The notes: generated by a model not told the origin, from the sequence alone. Counted from the stretch's first letter, positions 1 to 11,630 are shown. The stretch is 64,000 nt of DNA from Pyrrhosoma nymphula (GCA_963573305.1 OY754332.1:146437977-146501976); one strand, 5' to 3'. Translations and numbers: made by a program.

Positions 1-466
1 ACACCGCTCCAAGCTAATTCCAGTCATCCTCCTCGCATCACACATCCTATATCCCAGTCTCTACCACAACCTCCCAAAGGTACTCTTCCTAGACTCCTAA
101 ATTCTACGCTATATTGATGGTATTAGCTTACGCTAATCTTCAAAACTTATCCCTTCAAGACTCAGGTTTCCTCTTCCTTCTGGAAAACGCACTCTAATAC
201 CCACCACTCAAATTACATCCAATCCACCATACACCACCATTACGTCATGAACTGAAATATCCCCAACTTAAACTTCCTCCACTCCACCTACTTCTTATCT
301 ATCCGCCTCCACTCCAATCTCCTCTGCTCCAATCACCCCCCAATCCCAACTCTATCTCTATCAACTGCAAACTATTCTATTCCAACCTCTTCTACTCAAG
401 CATATTCCACTCCATCCTCCCACACCACATTCTCCCCTATCCATTCTCCACTAGCTCAATCTATTA
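1..466. repeat. CT-rich, G-poor degenerate minisatellite, block 1
   Basis: The + strand is built of degenerate words such as tcctccactc, catccactcaatc and ctccattctc, roughly 12-30 bases per unit, with almost no G. The pattern continues after the pogo-like insertion and through most of 1390-3480. Confidence 0.85.
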
Positions 467-790
467 CAGTAAAACTCCAATTATCCGAACTCCAGCAATC
501 CTGATTCCCAATTATCCGGATCGCCTTTAGGGGAAAATCTTCGAAAATCGGATTTTTACAGTCAGGGCAATATGCTATTCGAAGCGTGTATTGTATCTTT
601 TATACCGTTGATTACGTTTGACAGTTATTGGTTACAGCGCATGCGTTTCTTTAGCGCTCTTAGATCAATCCAAAGCGAGAAGTTTCCAAAGAAATTACCT
701 TTTTTGTGGGTTATCCATTTATCCGGATATTTGATTATATCCGGATGGGGTCCGGTCCCAATTGATCCGGATAGTTGAAGTTCCTCTCTA
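467..790. mobile_element. pogo/Tigger-like MITE inserted in the minisatellite
   Basis: It begins TA-CAGTAAAACTCCAATTATC at 465, the usual start of pogo/Tigger terminal repeats. The far end (ggatagttgaagttcctctcta) is a poor reverse-complement match to the start. The interior contains repeated tccggat words. It interrupts the CT-rich array, which resumes after it. No transposase is seen, so it is nonautonomous. The right boundary is approximate. Confidence 0.5.
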
Positions 791-930
791 CTCTCAATCC
801 TCCTCGATTGAATGTTCCTCAACTCTTCCCCCACTCACCCACTCATTCTCCACTACATATTCCTCCACTTCAAACCTCCTCCGTTCAAGCCACCCACCAT
901 TCCACCTTCCCTCATTCCATGACAAGTATG
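791..930. repeat. CT-rich minisatellite, block 2
   Basis: The array resumes with cctcgattgaatgttcctc and similar words up to about 930, then grades into unique sequence (950-1218) where nothing is recognised. Confidence 0.75.
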
Positions 931-1218
931 TGAACGCGCTTACTACAGAAATGTCATAAAATAGTTGCATTCATTAGATACACATTTTTTGACGATTCTA
1001 TGATCTAATTGTCAATGAAAAACTGAGTAAACACGGTGCGTTTCAGAAAATAAGCCACCAGCAAACATTGCGTTCTTCATCGGTGGTGTGATGGTGCTGC
1101 ATCTGCGCTTCCTGGAAAAATTCGTGCTTTTAGTTAAAATTCTAAATAGTGCTGAATGGACGGAAGATTATTTAGTGAAAAATAATGTAGTAACAGACAA
1201 AAATTACCTCAAAGCTGG

Positions 1219-1360
1219 GCAACGGCCTGACACGATGGAAACACCGGTTCTCTATCAGTCACCGAAGTTAAGCATCGTTGGGTTCGGCTCGAGTTTGGAG
1301 GGGTGATCCTCCGATTCGTCCGAGTGCCGTTGCCCCCGTCTGCACGTGGCAGACAGTAAG
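1219..1360 (+). mobile_element. 5S-rRNA-derived SINE (SINE3-like), copy 1
   Basis: Positions 1219-1334 follow the layout of a eukaryotic 5S rRNA: a gcaacggcc start, acaccggttctct, then caccgaagttaagca (the internal control region), ggggtgatcctcc, and a gtgccgttgcc end. It is diverged from any functional 5S gene (for example the missing base before aaacaccgg and changed helix IV bases). The bases right after (1335-1360, with gtggcagacag) recur in the same position after the 5S-like head of the copy at 40.5-40.86 kb. That shared tail argues for a SINE3-type retroposon, not an isolated 5S pseudogene. Confidence 0.75.
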
Positions 1361-1389
1361 TGCGAAATGACCTTAGCCGTCGAAGCACG

Positions 1390-1995
1390 TTCAACGAAAA
1401 TACTGCTCCTCCATTGTCATGCATTCGATCCTCTGCACCCCCATTTTCATCCACTCCGTCCTCCTATCCTCCTCCGCTCCCTTCTTAACGTCTCAATCCT
1501 TCTCTAGTACGCTCTCATCCACTAAATCCTAGTCCATTCTCATCCACTCGAGCATCCTCAACTTTCCCCCTCCCACTCCACATCTCCATCTTCTTCCGCT
1601 CCATCACTCTCTCCACCTGCCTTTCATCACTCCCATTCAAACGCCCTCTCAGGCTCCACCTTCAGCACACCACCCACTCCCCTAAACCTTTCTCCTCTCC
1701 ATCCTCATCCACTCCATTCAGTCCAACGCAATCATATACTCTACACCGCTCTCGTCCACTCTATTCTAATTCACTCAATTGTCGTCTACTCCATTCTCAT
1801 CACCTCAATCCGCCTCGACTAAATCCTCCCCCCCCCCATCATACTCCACCACACATTTCTCCACTCAAGACCAACTCCCATGTAATCGCCCAACCGCACC
1901 AACTTCCTCCTCCGTCCTCCTCCAATCAAATTACGTCCTCTTCATCCTCCTCCACTCTCAAGTGCGAAATTACACAAGAGGAAAAGTCATTCGCT
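1390..1995. repeat. CT-rich minisatellite, block 3
   Basis: It has the same degenerate units (ctcatccactc, ctccattctcatcc). Long open frames here and in the next block are serine/proline/leucine-rich by composition only. Confidence 0.85.
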
Positions 1996-1996
1996 T

Positions 1997-2068
1997 TGAC
2001 CGGGACTCGAATCCGGATCCTTCGATATCGCGCTGAGTGCATTAGCTTTTTAAGCTACCGAGGCGTCC
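1997..2068 (-). mobile_element. tRNA-derived SINE head
   Basis: Read on the minus strand it shows a tRNA-like A box around TAGCTTAAAAAGCTAATGC and a B box GGATTCGAGTCCC, the two RNA polymerase III promoter blocks, at normal tRNA spacing. The ends do not pair as an acceptor stem (GCCTCGG versus TCAAAGC), so this is a tRNA-derived SINE and not a functional tRNA gene. Confidence 0.65.
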
Positions 2069-2099
2069 TTCTCCCCTGTGGATTTTCGAGGGCTTTAAA

Positions 2100-3480
2100 A
2101 GAACTCCTCCTCCACTCAATCCTTCTCTTGTTCGCTCTCATCCACTATACCATCCACTATACACTCCATTCCCATCCACAAAATCATACTCAGCTGAATC
2201 CATCTCCTCTCCACCCTCCGCTCCATCACTCTCCACCACTCGATATCCTAGCTCCTCTTTTGAAGACGCCCACCATCCCATTCTCCTCCGTTCAATCCTC
2301 CTCTATATCCTATTCCACACCATTTTCATCCTTTCAATCCCAATCTACTCCGCTCTACCCCACTGCATCGTCCTCCTCTTCATCGCCATCAACTCAATCC
2401 TCCTCGACTGAATCCTCCCAAATTTCATCCTCATTCACCCCATCTTCATCAACTCTGTTCTCCTGCAATGCAGCCCCCTCTACTTCATTCTCACCCACTG
2501 AGTCCTCCTCCGCTTCACCTCCCTCCACTCCACTCTCATCCGCTGAATCCTCTTACACTCCACCCTTCTTCACTCCATTATTCAATGCTACCTGGTCCTT
2601 CATTTCAAACCTCTTTTCAAACCGCCCACCACTCAACTTTGCTCCATTCCACCCCCTTCATGTCAATTCTACTCCTCTCCAACGTCCTCCACTCAATCCT
2701 TCTACGGTCCAACCTCCTCATTTCAATGTTTATTCACTCAACCCTCATCCACTCCGCTCTTACCTAATCAATACTCCTCCTAAATCGTCTCCAATCCATC
2801 CTGATCCACTCAATCCTCCCGCACTACACTCTCATCCATTCAACACACCACCGCTCAGCCCTGCAATCCACCTCCACTCAACCTATCTATGCTGATACAC
2901 TCCATCCTCCTCCACTCCTCCTCAGCACTCCTCCCTCTGCTCATCCTCCTCTACTCTCATCCACTCCATTCTCCTTCACTCCTTCATTTTCCGCTATTTA
3001 TTCCTCCATTTCAAGCCTCCTCTTGCAATCTGCACGCAACTCCACCTTCATTTATTCTTCTCTCTTTCCGCTTTATCTTAATGCTCTACACCCTCCTCCA
3101 CTCCACTCTTATCCAATCAATCCTCCTTCTCTTCACACTCATCCACCCAGTCCTCTTCAAGTTCACTCTGATTTATTGAATCTTTCTTCTCTCCAACCCT
3201 CCTCCATTCAACTATCCTCCATGCCGGCCTCCGCCGCTCAATACCTCCCGAGCTCCAACCTCCTCCTCTCCAACCTCCTCCTCTCCAACCCCTTTCCCCT
3301 TTGAAAGCCTTCACATTTACTCCCCTCTCCTCCATCCTCCTCCCTTGTGGCAAACGAGACCTCGCCCTTCCATCCTCCTTCCTTGCAAATCTTTCTTACC
3401 CTCTTACGTCGTTTTCTCTCTCTTCCTTCGGTCGTTTCTCTTGCCTCCATCCTCTTCCACTACAGCCCTCTCCATCTCCT
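2100..3480. repeat. CT-rich minisatellite, block 4 (longest)
   Basis: About 1.4 kb of degenerate ctccactcaatcctcctc-type units. G is rare on the + strand over hundreds of bases. Small near-exact local duplications occur, for example ctccaacctcctcctctcc twice near 3255-3290. The array ends where LINE coding sequence begins. Confidence 0.85.
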
Positions 3481-3489
3481 CTCAATAAA

Positions 3490-5815
3490 GACTTTAACAA
3501 TGATATGTTAAAAAATTATACCGACAGTAATTACCTAAAAGATACGATCTATCGTTACAACTTATTTATAACTCCCTTCAAGTCAACACAACCTCGCCAA
3601 GAGTAACACTCTACTAGACCTTTTCATCGTTGATGATGGCAAGTAAAATTAAAGAATTCGGACAACATACCGTGCCATTTCTGTCGGAACATGATCTTAT
3701 ATTTATCAAGTACCTTACGACGGTTCCGGAATTCAGGCCAACTATACTTACGTGCAGAGACTTCAAAAAGTTTGACATTCAGCTCTTTGAAAACGATCTC
3801 CTCAATTTAGACTGGAACGAATTGTTCAACACTAATTGTGTGAACAATAGTGTCAACTTTTAATACTCATCTTTTAAAATTTCTTGATACTCATTCCCCA
3901 ATGCGGACAGTAAAAATAAAACAAAAATCGAGTCCATGGCTATCAAATGACATTGAAAATATGATGAAACTCAGAGATCGTTTACGACGGAACTTTAGGC
4001 GAACTCGGCTTCCCCATCTATTTGCCGAGTCCAAATCATTTCGCAATTTAGTTCAGCAAAAAATTCGTGCCGCCAAGAGCAAGTATTACTTTGATTGTTT
4101 TTCTAATAAATGGGACGCAAAATCAAGGTGGCAAGAAATACGTCGCCTTGGCCTTGGTAAACCCAGACGTCACCTCCCAAAACTCGATTTCCCTCTTGAT
4201 CAGTCGAACCAGTACTTTTCAACGCCTATCTCTCCGAATTATGAGACGTCTCCTCCCCACCCCTTGTTGTCTGACGGAGACTAGCCAAGTCAACCTGCAT
4301 ATCGAGACTTTAGCAGCGATATCTTATTCTTACCTAACCTCTCCTAACCCCCCAAAATGCTTACAAATTACATGAGATTAATAAAAACCAACGCGAGAGG
4401 TATAGACAACATTAACGCCAAATCCCTTAAAGCAGTAATTCCTGTTGTTCTGCCAATGATCCTCGATATTTACAACTCCTCTCTAAACCATTTGACTTTC
4501 CCATCTCTGAGGAAATCAGCTCTCATTCAGCCCATCTTCAAGATTCCAAACCACAAAGACCTGTCAGATTATTATTATTGCTCTGTTATGTGCCCTTTCT
4601 AAACCTCTCAAGCGCCACGTTTTCAATGCTACTATAGAGCGCCTAAATCGGAATAACCTATTAGACGAATTTCAGTCAGGTTTCCGGAAAGGCTTACAGT
4701 ACGCAGACTGCGCTATTAAAAATAACGGACGATATCCGACGCTCTGTTGAAAATCGCAAAATTACTATTTTCGTTCAATTTGACTGCAGTAGAGCATTTG
4801 ACTCCGTCGATCATGGCATTCTCATCCGCCGGCTCGGAAAGCTAAAACTTTCCCTCTCAGCTCTCCGTCGGTATCAATCCCATCTCTCAGAACGTAAGCA
4901 AGCCGTCAAAGGTGTTGACGGTTAAATTTCTAACTTCTCACCAGTTTCCCGTAGTGTTCCCCAAGGATCGATCTTAGGCCCATTATTATTCTCTATTTTT
5001 ATTAAAGACCTTCCCAGTGTGATACATTACTGCGCCTATCAATTTTATGCAGACGACTTGCACATTTATCTGGACTGCAATCCCAACGAATTAGAAAATG
5101 ACGTACAGAAAATGAACAAATACATTAAGGAAATTTGTACATGGATATCAGTGAAAATGCTTAAACTAAATCCAACAAAAACCAAGGCTATGATTATTGG
5201 TAGCTCTAACTACGTAAATAGCTTAGCTTTTTAATGAAATTCCTAAAGTTATTGCTCAAGGTAAGTAAATTGACTATTCTAATTTATTAAACAATCTTGG
5301 AATTATTATCAATAGATCACTGACGTGGCAAGACCATGTAAGTTATGCATCTAACAAAATACAAAAAACCCTGTATCCACTGAAGCATTTTAGACATTTA
5401 ATTCCAGTCCGATTACGGCAAAAACTTGTACAAGTGCTGTTGTTTCCGCACTTCGATTACTGTTCAATAGTGTACTCCGATATTACAAGCGACCTAGATA
5501 AGAAATTACAGCGACTACAAAATTCCTGTATTCGCTTTGTTTTTTATATTCATTGTTATGAGCATGTCACACCATACTACCAACTGTTAAAATGGTCCAA
5601 AATGGAACAAAGACGATACACAATGAAAGCTACCTTTACACATAAAATTATTAAAACCCAATTGCCATCTAACTTGTATAATCAAATAACATTTAACATT
5701 AATTCAGAAAAACGCATTACACGGAAGACGGAAACTCTGTCCATTCCATCATATCGAAATAATTTGTATGAAAAGTCCTTCATTTATTCATGTTAATTAT
5801 GGAACTCTTTCTGAT
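3490..5815 (+). pseudogene. Broken non-LTR retrotransposon (Jockey/CR1-like), endonuclease end and reverse transcriptase
   Basis: Successive frames give the end of an AP-like endonuclease (3600-3720, with TLLDLFIVDD- and SEHDLI-like words in shifted frames), a linker (3850-4284), the start of the reverse transcriptase (4357-4602, RGIDNINAKSL), the palm with YADD at 5049-5060 preceded by a PQGSILGPLLFS block near 4960-4995, and the C-terminal thumb and connection (5434-5796). At least four frameshifts or stops separate the pieces, and the 5' part (ORF1 and most of the endonuclease) is missing, so the copy is dead and 5'-truncated. The host function of such elements is target-primed reverse transcription. 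The clade is uncertain; Jockey, CR1 or related are the candidates. Confidence 0.85.
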
Positions 5816-5859
5816 GAGTTGTTTTCGGGTTTCCCACCGGATTAGGCTTTCCATGATTG

Positions 5860-6290
5860 CCGACGTTTCGGCAGGAGACTTTCCTGCCATTTTCAAGGCT
5901 GTGGATGCGGACGGTCTTGGTGTTCTAGTCTTTATACTCTGTTCCTCTCACCGTGGTCTCCGTTCGTTGGCTATCTGTTCCCGCCAATATTATGGTTTCC
6001 CACCTTTTTCAAGATAGGATTCCAGGTACAGCTGAGACGAAAACCCTGATCCCTGTTGAGATTGTTGGTCGTGAGCCGGATCTCATTGGCCTCTTTAGTA
6101 ATTCTATCCCAGTATCCTCTGGTTCTGCCCAGAATGGTGGTTTCTTCCCAATGGATGGAGTGATTTTCTTCTAGACTGTGTTCCGCCACAGCGGTTTTTT
6201 CCTTCTGGCAGAGTCTGCAGTGGCGTCGATGTTCTTTCAATCTTGTTTCTATAGTTCTCCCTGTTTCGCCAATATAGACCGCGTGAGTGT
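5860..6290 (-). pseudogene. Penelope-like retroelement remnant: GIY-YIG endonuclease and tail
   Basis: On the minus strand, translation of about 6290 down to 6130 (across one frameshift) gives a GIY-YIG type block: YIGETGRT, then RLKEHRRHCRLCQKEKTA and AVAEHSLEENH. This is the C-terminal nuclease of Penelope-like elements. Further 3' on the same strand (5898-5860) the sequence has a GGCAGG/CCTGCC hairpin followed by GAAACGTCGG, a motif usual near Penelope tails. No reverse transcriptase is present. Confidence 0.75.
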
Positions 6291-6300
6291 GACAAAAGTG

Positions 6301-6343
6301 TGAGTCCTGATGATGCTGCAGTGCAGTGAAACATGTCGACTCA
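6301..6343 (+). ncRNA. Hammerhead-ribozyme-like motif
   Basis: The + strand reads TGAGTC - CTGATGA - T - GCTGC/AGT/GCAGT - GAAA - C AT GT C - GACTCA. Stem I (TGAGTC with GACTCA) pairs perfectly over 6 bp. Stem II pairs over 5 bp with one wobble. Stem III is the 2-bp type known from Penelope-associated minimal hammerheads, and the cleavage triplet would be GTC. One extra T after CTGATGA departs from the canonical core and could weaken or abolish activity. It is on the opposite strand to the adjacent GIY-YIG remnant. Confidence 0.55.
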
Positions 6344-6344
6344 T

Positions 6345-8159
6345 TAAATCATATTTCTCCAGTGGAATAGTGCAAAGTAATTTATTCTTTTCCCATCCGA
6401 AATATTTTTTATTGATATGCACCCAACTCATGTAGTTTATTTGTGAAGTTATGCAATTTCGATGTGCTGTACACACACCTGTATTATTATTGTTATGGCT
6501 CTTTTTTTCTTGTTCACAGTCATCCTTCTTACTTCCCACATGATTAACCTTGACACCTTTATGAACTTTACATGGTTCAACTTTGATGCGGAAATGCACT
6601 TTCTTGCCATTCAAGGGAACGTTAAAGAGATACTTGTGATCGAAACAAAGGACATATTTAAATATGTATCATCATGCTTAGTGGTTGGCTGTTGCGATAA
6701 CAAAAGTGCAATTTCTTTATTGTTTATCAGAAATTCTATTCCTTCCAGGGTTTTGCAACCGGCCTTTAAGCAATACTAAATAAAGATAACATGAAGACCA
6801 ATTGCATATATATCTGTAAAATAATTTAAAGCGAAAATGTTTGCAGTGTAAAGTATCGCCAAAATACCGCGTCATTTCGTCTTCTCATGCTTCATGATCC
6901 TATTTCTCAAGTGAATTTTCTAACTAGATATTTGAAATAAATCGTTAAAAGTTACTGACAAACAATTTTAATTGAGCGCATATGTGAAGATATGGAAGGC
7001 ATATCAGCCGGCACTCGCTTTGATACAGGGAAAATATTTTTTTGATATATCGTTATAGCAAACACTCGTACTTGGGTATCAAAACTGAGAAAGGGTTTAG
7101 ACCAAGGGATGAATAAGCATTGAGAGATCGCATTTTAACTTAATATTTCAACATGGATTTTAGGCTTTGGGCAGTAATTAACCTTTAAAAATGCTAATTT
7201 GGCTTTTTGTGTTGTTCACCTTCCAGCTTGTTTATGGAAATAAATATACTACAACTTGAATACTTTTCCTTTTAAGTTCCCCTAAATTCTATTACAGATG
7301 AATAAATCGTGGATACATTACCGAATGTTTCAGGCTTCCGGGGTCATAAACCAAAATAGCACATGTCAAATTTCATTCCTCTCTGGGGTGAGAGTGTCGC
7401 TCGAAGTTTCTCCCTTGCTAGATATCCTTGTTTGTACAACAGTGTACAACTAATAATTCTCACGGCCAAAGCCCGGCGTGACCACTAGGTAGGCATATAA
7501 TAACAAACATACATAGGTCAAACGAAGTTAAATTATATTATTTACTTAAAATTGAAGGCAACAACTATTTGGGTTCTCTTCCCAGGACCATACATTTAGA
7601 AAAATTAAAAATTCAAATAATCAGTAATATCATTCACGGGAATTTAGTGAACAAGGACGAAAAATGTCAAGGCCTCATTCTGAATACTGCATTCACGCTG
7701 TTTCAAAAAATGGTGAGAATGTTTGGAAGTATTAGGCACTGCGGCGACGTTGATGAAACAGGATCTCCAACGGGAATTGAAGATAATTGTTGCATGACGT
7801 GCTATTTCTGGGGTAAATTCAATTATAAAATAAAAATCTTTTTCACAACTTAATAAACGAATTGTATTTACGATACAAATATATATCTTTATATTTTGTC
7901 TTGTAACTTAATGGGAGAATAAATTTATATCATTTGACAGAATCCCTATACTATCCTTAGATGACAGGTTTTTCTGAATGCAGGTTGCTTTCTATGTACC
8001 GAATACTATATTGATCCGCAAAAATATGTTAATTGGAAAACAATGCATTCCTGGGAAATAAGAGTCGATCCTGTAACGTTAATCCATCCGAGACTGAACT
8101 AGCGGATGGTTTAGGTCCTTAATTTTTTAAAATGACATATCCGCATTCGAAGCGAATGG
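6345..8159. other. No recognisable gene
   Basis: AT-rich sequence with short frames only (6462-6779 and 7569-7853 on +) that I cannot match to any family. A small palindrome ttgtacaacagtgtacaa lies near 7432-7449. Confidence 0.6.
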
Positions 8160-8327
8160 CATATGAGGGGTGCCAATCCATAACGTTGTAAGTGCCACAC
8201 AGGGTCAAATACGTTTTATTCGTTATTTCTGGTGTATATGCCGGTCTTTTCATGCACCGTTAAAATAATTTTGAAATACCACTTCCTAGCGGCAGAAATT
8301 AGCAGTAGCAAGTCATAACGTTTTAAG

Positions 8328-8570
8328 ATGGCTGACGAAGTGGTTGTGTCCACGCCGAGTTCTTCAAAAAACGTGTTTCAAAAAAATTGCAATGGAAAAA
8401 ACTATAAGAAAAGTGAATGGAAACATTGGACTATGTTATGCAAATACAATAAAATATGGTGGTACCAGAAAAAAATGAACCAAAACAGGTATGTTTTGAG
8501 TAACAGTGTAGTGATCCGGAAATGGAAGAATTCCATTTCCCAAAATATGCATAAATGTGTTGTTGTGTGA
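8328..8570 (+). pseudogene. Unrecognised frame inside the 8160-10756 transposon
   Basis: This 80-codon frame begins with ATG (MADEVVVSTPSSSK) 130 bases inside the left terminal repeat, where a transposase first exon would be expected. It is lysine-, asparagine- and tryptophan-rich (KKSEWKHWTMLCKYNKIWWY) and ends early. It may be the start of a decayed transposase; I see no known domain. Confidence 0.3.
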
Positions 8571-8831
8571 CGTCTCAGAATAGCCAGCTATGTCAAACTA
8601 TACCTCGGGAACTGCACCTTTCACTTTCGAGAACGGATAACCTTCCTTCTCTTATTCCCCTCCCTCCCTTGCCATTTTGTCGAAAACATCCTAGTTTCAC
8701 CTTTCCTATATAATGGCACGGTGGAGACGCTATGACGGAGTACACCCGACACTCGTCAGGCAGTCAGTCAGACAGTGATTCACTAGTCTCTCATTGGACA
8801 GTGATCGGCTATTGGTTACTCTGCAACCATT

Positions 8832-8865
8832 CACTGACGGTACAGTCACAATGTAGCCGTCAGTG
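8832..8865. repeat. Short hairpin
   Basis: CACTGACGG (8832-8840) and CCGTCAGTG (8857-8865) are perfect inverted repeats around a 16-base loop, immediately before a tRNA-derived segment. Confidence 0.6.
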
Positions 8866-8925
8866 GGAGTCGAAGCGCGGGCCATGGGGCCCGTGCTACC
8901 GAAGCGCCTCGCTATCCACCCGTGC
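8862..8925 (-). mobile_element. tRNA-derived SINE head
   Basis: The minus strand shows an A-box-like GGATAGCGAGGCGCTTCGGTA and a B-box-like GCGCTTCGACTCCC at tRNA spacing, with an anticodon-arm-like GC-rich hairpin (acgggccccatggcccgc) between. Acceptor pairing is absent, so it reads as a SINE relic nested in the 8160-10756 element. Confidence 0.5.
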
Positions 8926-10756
8926 CATCACCAGCAGCTCCTCTCCTTCCCGAGACATTGGTAATGTTTTCACTTTCTGCTATTCTAGACGCACATATTC
9001 ATTATTTGCTATTTGTTCATTGAATTGATTCTTATGGGATTTTAAATGGAAATAAACTTTGAGTAAAAGACTTTAAATATTTGTGTGTGATTATTCGTCT
9101 CCCGACACCAAGGGCAAGAACCCACGTAAAACTTTATGCTCTCGGGTTCCCAAATATGTGGGGGCTCGGTCATAACAACAGTATTATGAATATATGGGTC
9201 ATTCCACCTCAATTCAACAAACGTTTGTCCCTTAGGGTCTCAGATTTTTATGAAAATTGGTTTATGGGTACAATATCAACTCAAACTGAATACCCTCTAA
9301 CCGTTTTGTGAAAAAAAAGTTTTGAGCGAATTATGCATATTTTAATTTTTTCGCATTTTTAGCAAAAATCCGAGCCTTAAATCATATTATCACTTATATC
9401 TCCGCCTGTAATTTTTCTACAGCAATGATTAATAGCTTTTATTAAAGATACATTTTTATTGAACGCAAATATATCAATAAACAATTATTTTATTCTATAA
9501 ATTCTTTTTGTAAATTACTAATGTTTTAAATATTGTTAATGAACTTTTCTCAAATACCCCATCTCAGAATCGGTCGAAACATTTTTTCCGTAGTCTAAAC
9601 ATAATCGGATAACTATTTCAAAAATAAAATTTAGTGTTTATTCATAAATGCGTTATTTATAAATATTTATACATTTACAATTTTCTCTCGCGCGGCCCGT
9701 CGGCTCCCGAATTTGGAATACATGCAGCAGACATGCGATGCAAGCCTAAAATTTTCCTAATTGCTCAAGGTCGTGCGTATATGAGATAAAAATATATTAT
9801 AAACTATAAATGTTGACTACAATTGTTGTTTGTTCTGTTAAATAGATGTTTGCAGAGAAATTTACCATTGAGCCCCAGTTAAGTTTCCAGGCGGATTAAC
9901 TTTTATTTGAGCTAAAAATCTGTGACAATTAATATGAAAATACTTTTTAAGCATCTTCAAGTATAATTAACTGATGAAATAAAATTAAAATAAATTACAA
10001 TTATGGAAATTTTGCATCATTTGTTCTAGCAGAAAAACATATAAAACATTCTTTAACTGGAAGGATATTGCTCTAGAGATGATTAACACCAATAAGCTGA
10101 TGATATTTTCAGCCACCATGATCAGGGTAACATTCGAGAGTTTCGGTAAAATTCAAGCAAAAAAAGGCTTACAGCGAAATAATTCCCTGGTTTACTACTT
10201 CAGTGTTGAAGTCGGGAATCAGCAAGTTAAGTTTCCAGAACTTTGATATTTCAATGAAGCAAGCACCAACACCCCTATCTGAGGAAAAAAAGAAGGATAT
10301 AGCTGTCGTATTTATTTTTTTGGGGAAAACCAGATATTTTATGAAAATCTTAAAGTAATTTTGTTTTGTATGCTTTTTGTTATGTTCTCGTTTGTATAAT
10401 ATTATTACATTGAATTACAACAACAATTGTTTTACTTTATTGGACATTTTCTGACACATTCCACTCATCTTACTGTTGTGCAAGTAAAGTGGTACATACA
10501 ACGTTATGACTCGCACTAATGAAGGCACTTAAAACGTTTTGTCCTTTTTGATTTCTTTAAATAAATATTTCCACTATCTAAGATTGTTTTATTGCTAACT
10601 GAGTTATTGTAATACCTCACAGAAGATTAGAAGTTTAATATTAAATATTGCAGTAGCGAATTTATCAATTATTAACTTATTAATACAGTTTTAGGTCTCT
10701 CCTGGAAACTTAATTTTCTGGCACTTAAAACGTTATGGTTTGGCACCCCTCATATG

Positions 10757-11630
10757 ATTTCGATCTTAACTCAACCAAGTCCATGTTATTCAGTGCCCAC
10801 TTTTGTCCGTCTTTCAGCCAGCCTCCTTATAAGTCCTGCGGGAAAAAAACATTGGGTAAATCTTCGTAATCCAGTAGTGGACTCAGTACGGGATCATAAA
10901 AAAAAACAAAAACAAGGGTTACTGTTCGCAATCTATTAAATGCAGCAACAATCTGTATCTGAGTGTAGAGAGGTGTGTTATATTTCGGCCCCTTTTTAGA
11001 CGGTACAGATAGCTGTACCGTCTAAATAAGATACCGGCTTCTTTAATAAGATACCATTATCTTAGAATTCGCAAAAATCTTTACCATCAATAAGTATATC
11101 ATTGTGGCAATTTTGAAGAAAAGACTTCTTTCTTTGAGCTCAGTAAATATTTTATATCGAAAGGGGAAACATGTTCCTCCGTACGAGGGGTCCATCGATA
11201 ATTTAAAAAGACTGTAACAACATCATCTGGAAGCTTCTTCAATGCTCCTTCGCACATAGCCTAACCACACGGTTTTAAGTGAATGTAAACACTAAATGAG
11301 CCTTTTTAATGATCTAACCGCTTTCCACCTAGTACCACAAGCTTCTGCTATGTAATTTTCTTTCTCTAAAAAGGTCGTTCAAAGCGGTTGGTAGAACTAA
11401 TGAGTAGCTAATTGGTATTCATGTATTCAGGATTGTACATCATGAAGGTCCGGTGGATAACTAAGATCGACAAGGGCTAAAATGCCACGTGTGTCTCCGA
11501 CCACTTCTGCCGATCGCACAGGAGTTCATTCATGGCATCCATGTCCTCCACAGTTTTTCACATATCACATTGGATTACAGTCCTTACAATATGCATTCAT
11601 GATCTTTACCCTCCACGTTTGTCGTATCCC
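10757..11630. other. No recognisable gene; contains a perfect hairpin
   Basis: Unique-looking AT-rich sequence. The only structure is the hairpin at 10995-11026, followed by two copies of aataagatacc (about 11025 and 11052). Confidence 0.6.
10995..11026. repeat. Perfect 14-bp hairpin with 4-base loop
   Basis: TTTAGACGGTACAG (10995-11008) pairs fully with its reverse complement at 11013-11026, leaving loop ATAG. It may be the fused ends of a lost transposon or a small foldback. Confidence 0.7.

Larger units (their letters stand above)
8565..9175 (+). mobile_element. Possible LTR remnant with a tRNA-Pro-like primer binding site
   Basis: There is a TATA-like box (ctatataatgg, near 8706), an AATAAA at about 9049, and then TGGGGGCTCG at 9160-9169. 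The last matches the first ten bases of the tRNA-Pro primer binding site used by some retroelements. The boundaries do not show clean TG...CA ends, so this is weak. It lies within the larger DNA transposon. Confidence 0.25.
8160..10756. mobile_element. DNA transposon of unknown superfamily with 38-bp terminal inverted repeats
   Basis: The left end (8160-8197) starts CATATGAGGGGTGCCAA and the right end (10719-10756) is its reverse complement with only two mismatches over 38 bases. Subterminal copies of aacgttttaag / cttaaaacgtt occur near 8313, 10528 and 10722. A second internal repeat, aagttaagtttccag, occurs near 9879 and 10210 and inverted near 10694. Because the ends read CATATG on both sides, the target duplication cannot be separated from the terminal repeat (TA or CATATG are possible). 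No transposase is recognised; an 80-codon frame at 8328-8570 begins just inside the left end. Confidence 0.75.

Noticed and set aside
1219..1334. Functional 5S rRNA gene
   Set aside because: Conserved helix and loop bases are changed and the same tail follows a second diverged copy, which fits a SINE better.
1996..2895. Longest open frame in the left region (299 codons) as a protein gene
   Set aside because: It is serine/proline/histidine-rich purely because the CT-rich minisatellite lacks stop codons; overlapping frames are open too, and a SINE lies within its start.
3117..3450. Minus-strand arginine/glutamate/glycine-rich frames
   Set aside because: Complement of the CT-rich array; low complexity, no domain.
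10995..11026. Bacterial-type terminator hairpin
   Set aside because: The window is eukaryotic; the hairpin lacks a following T run and a gene upstream.
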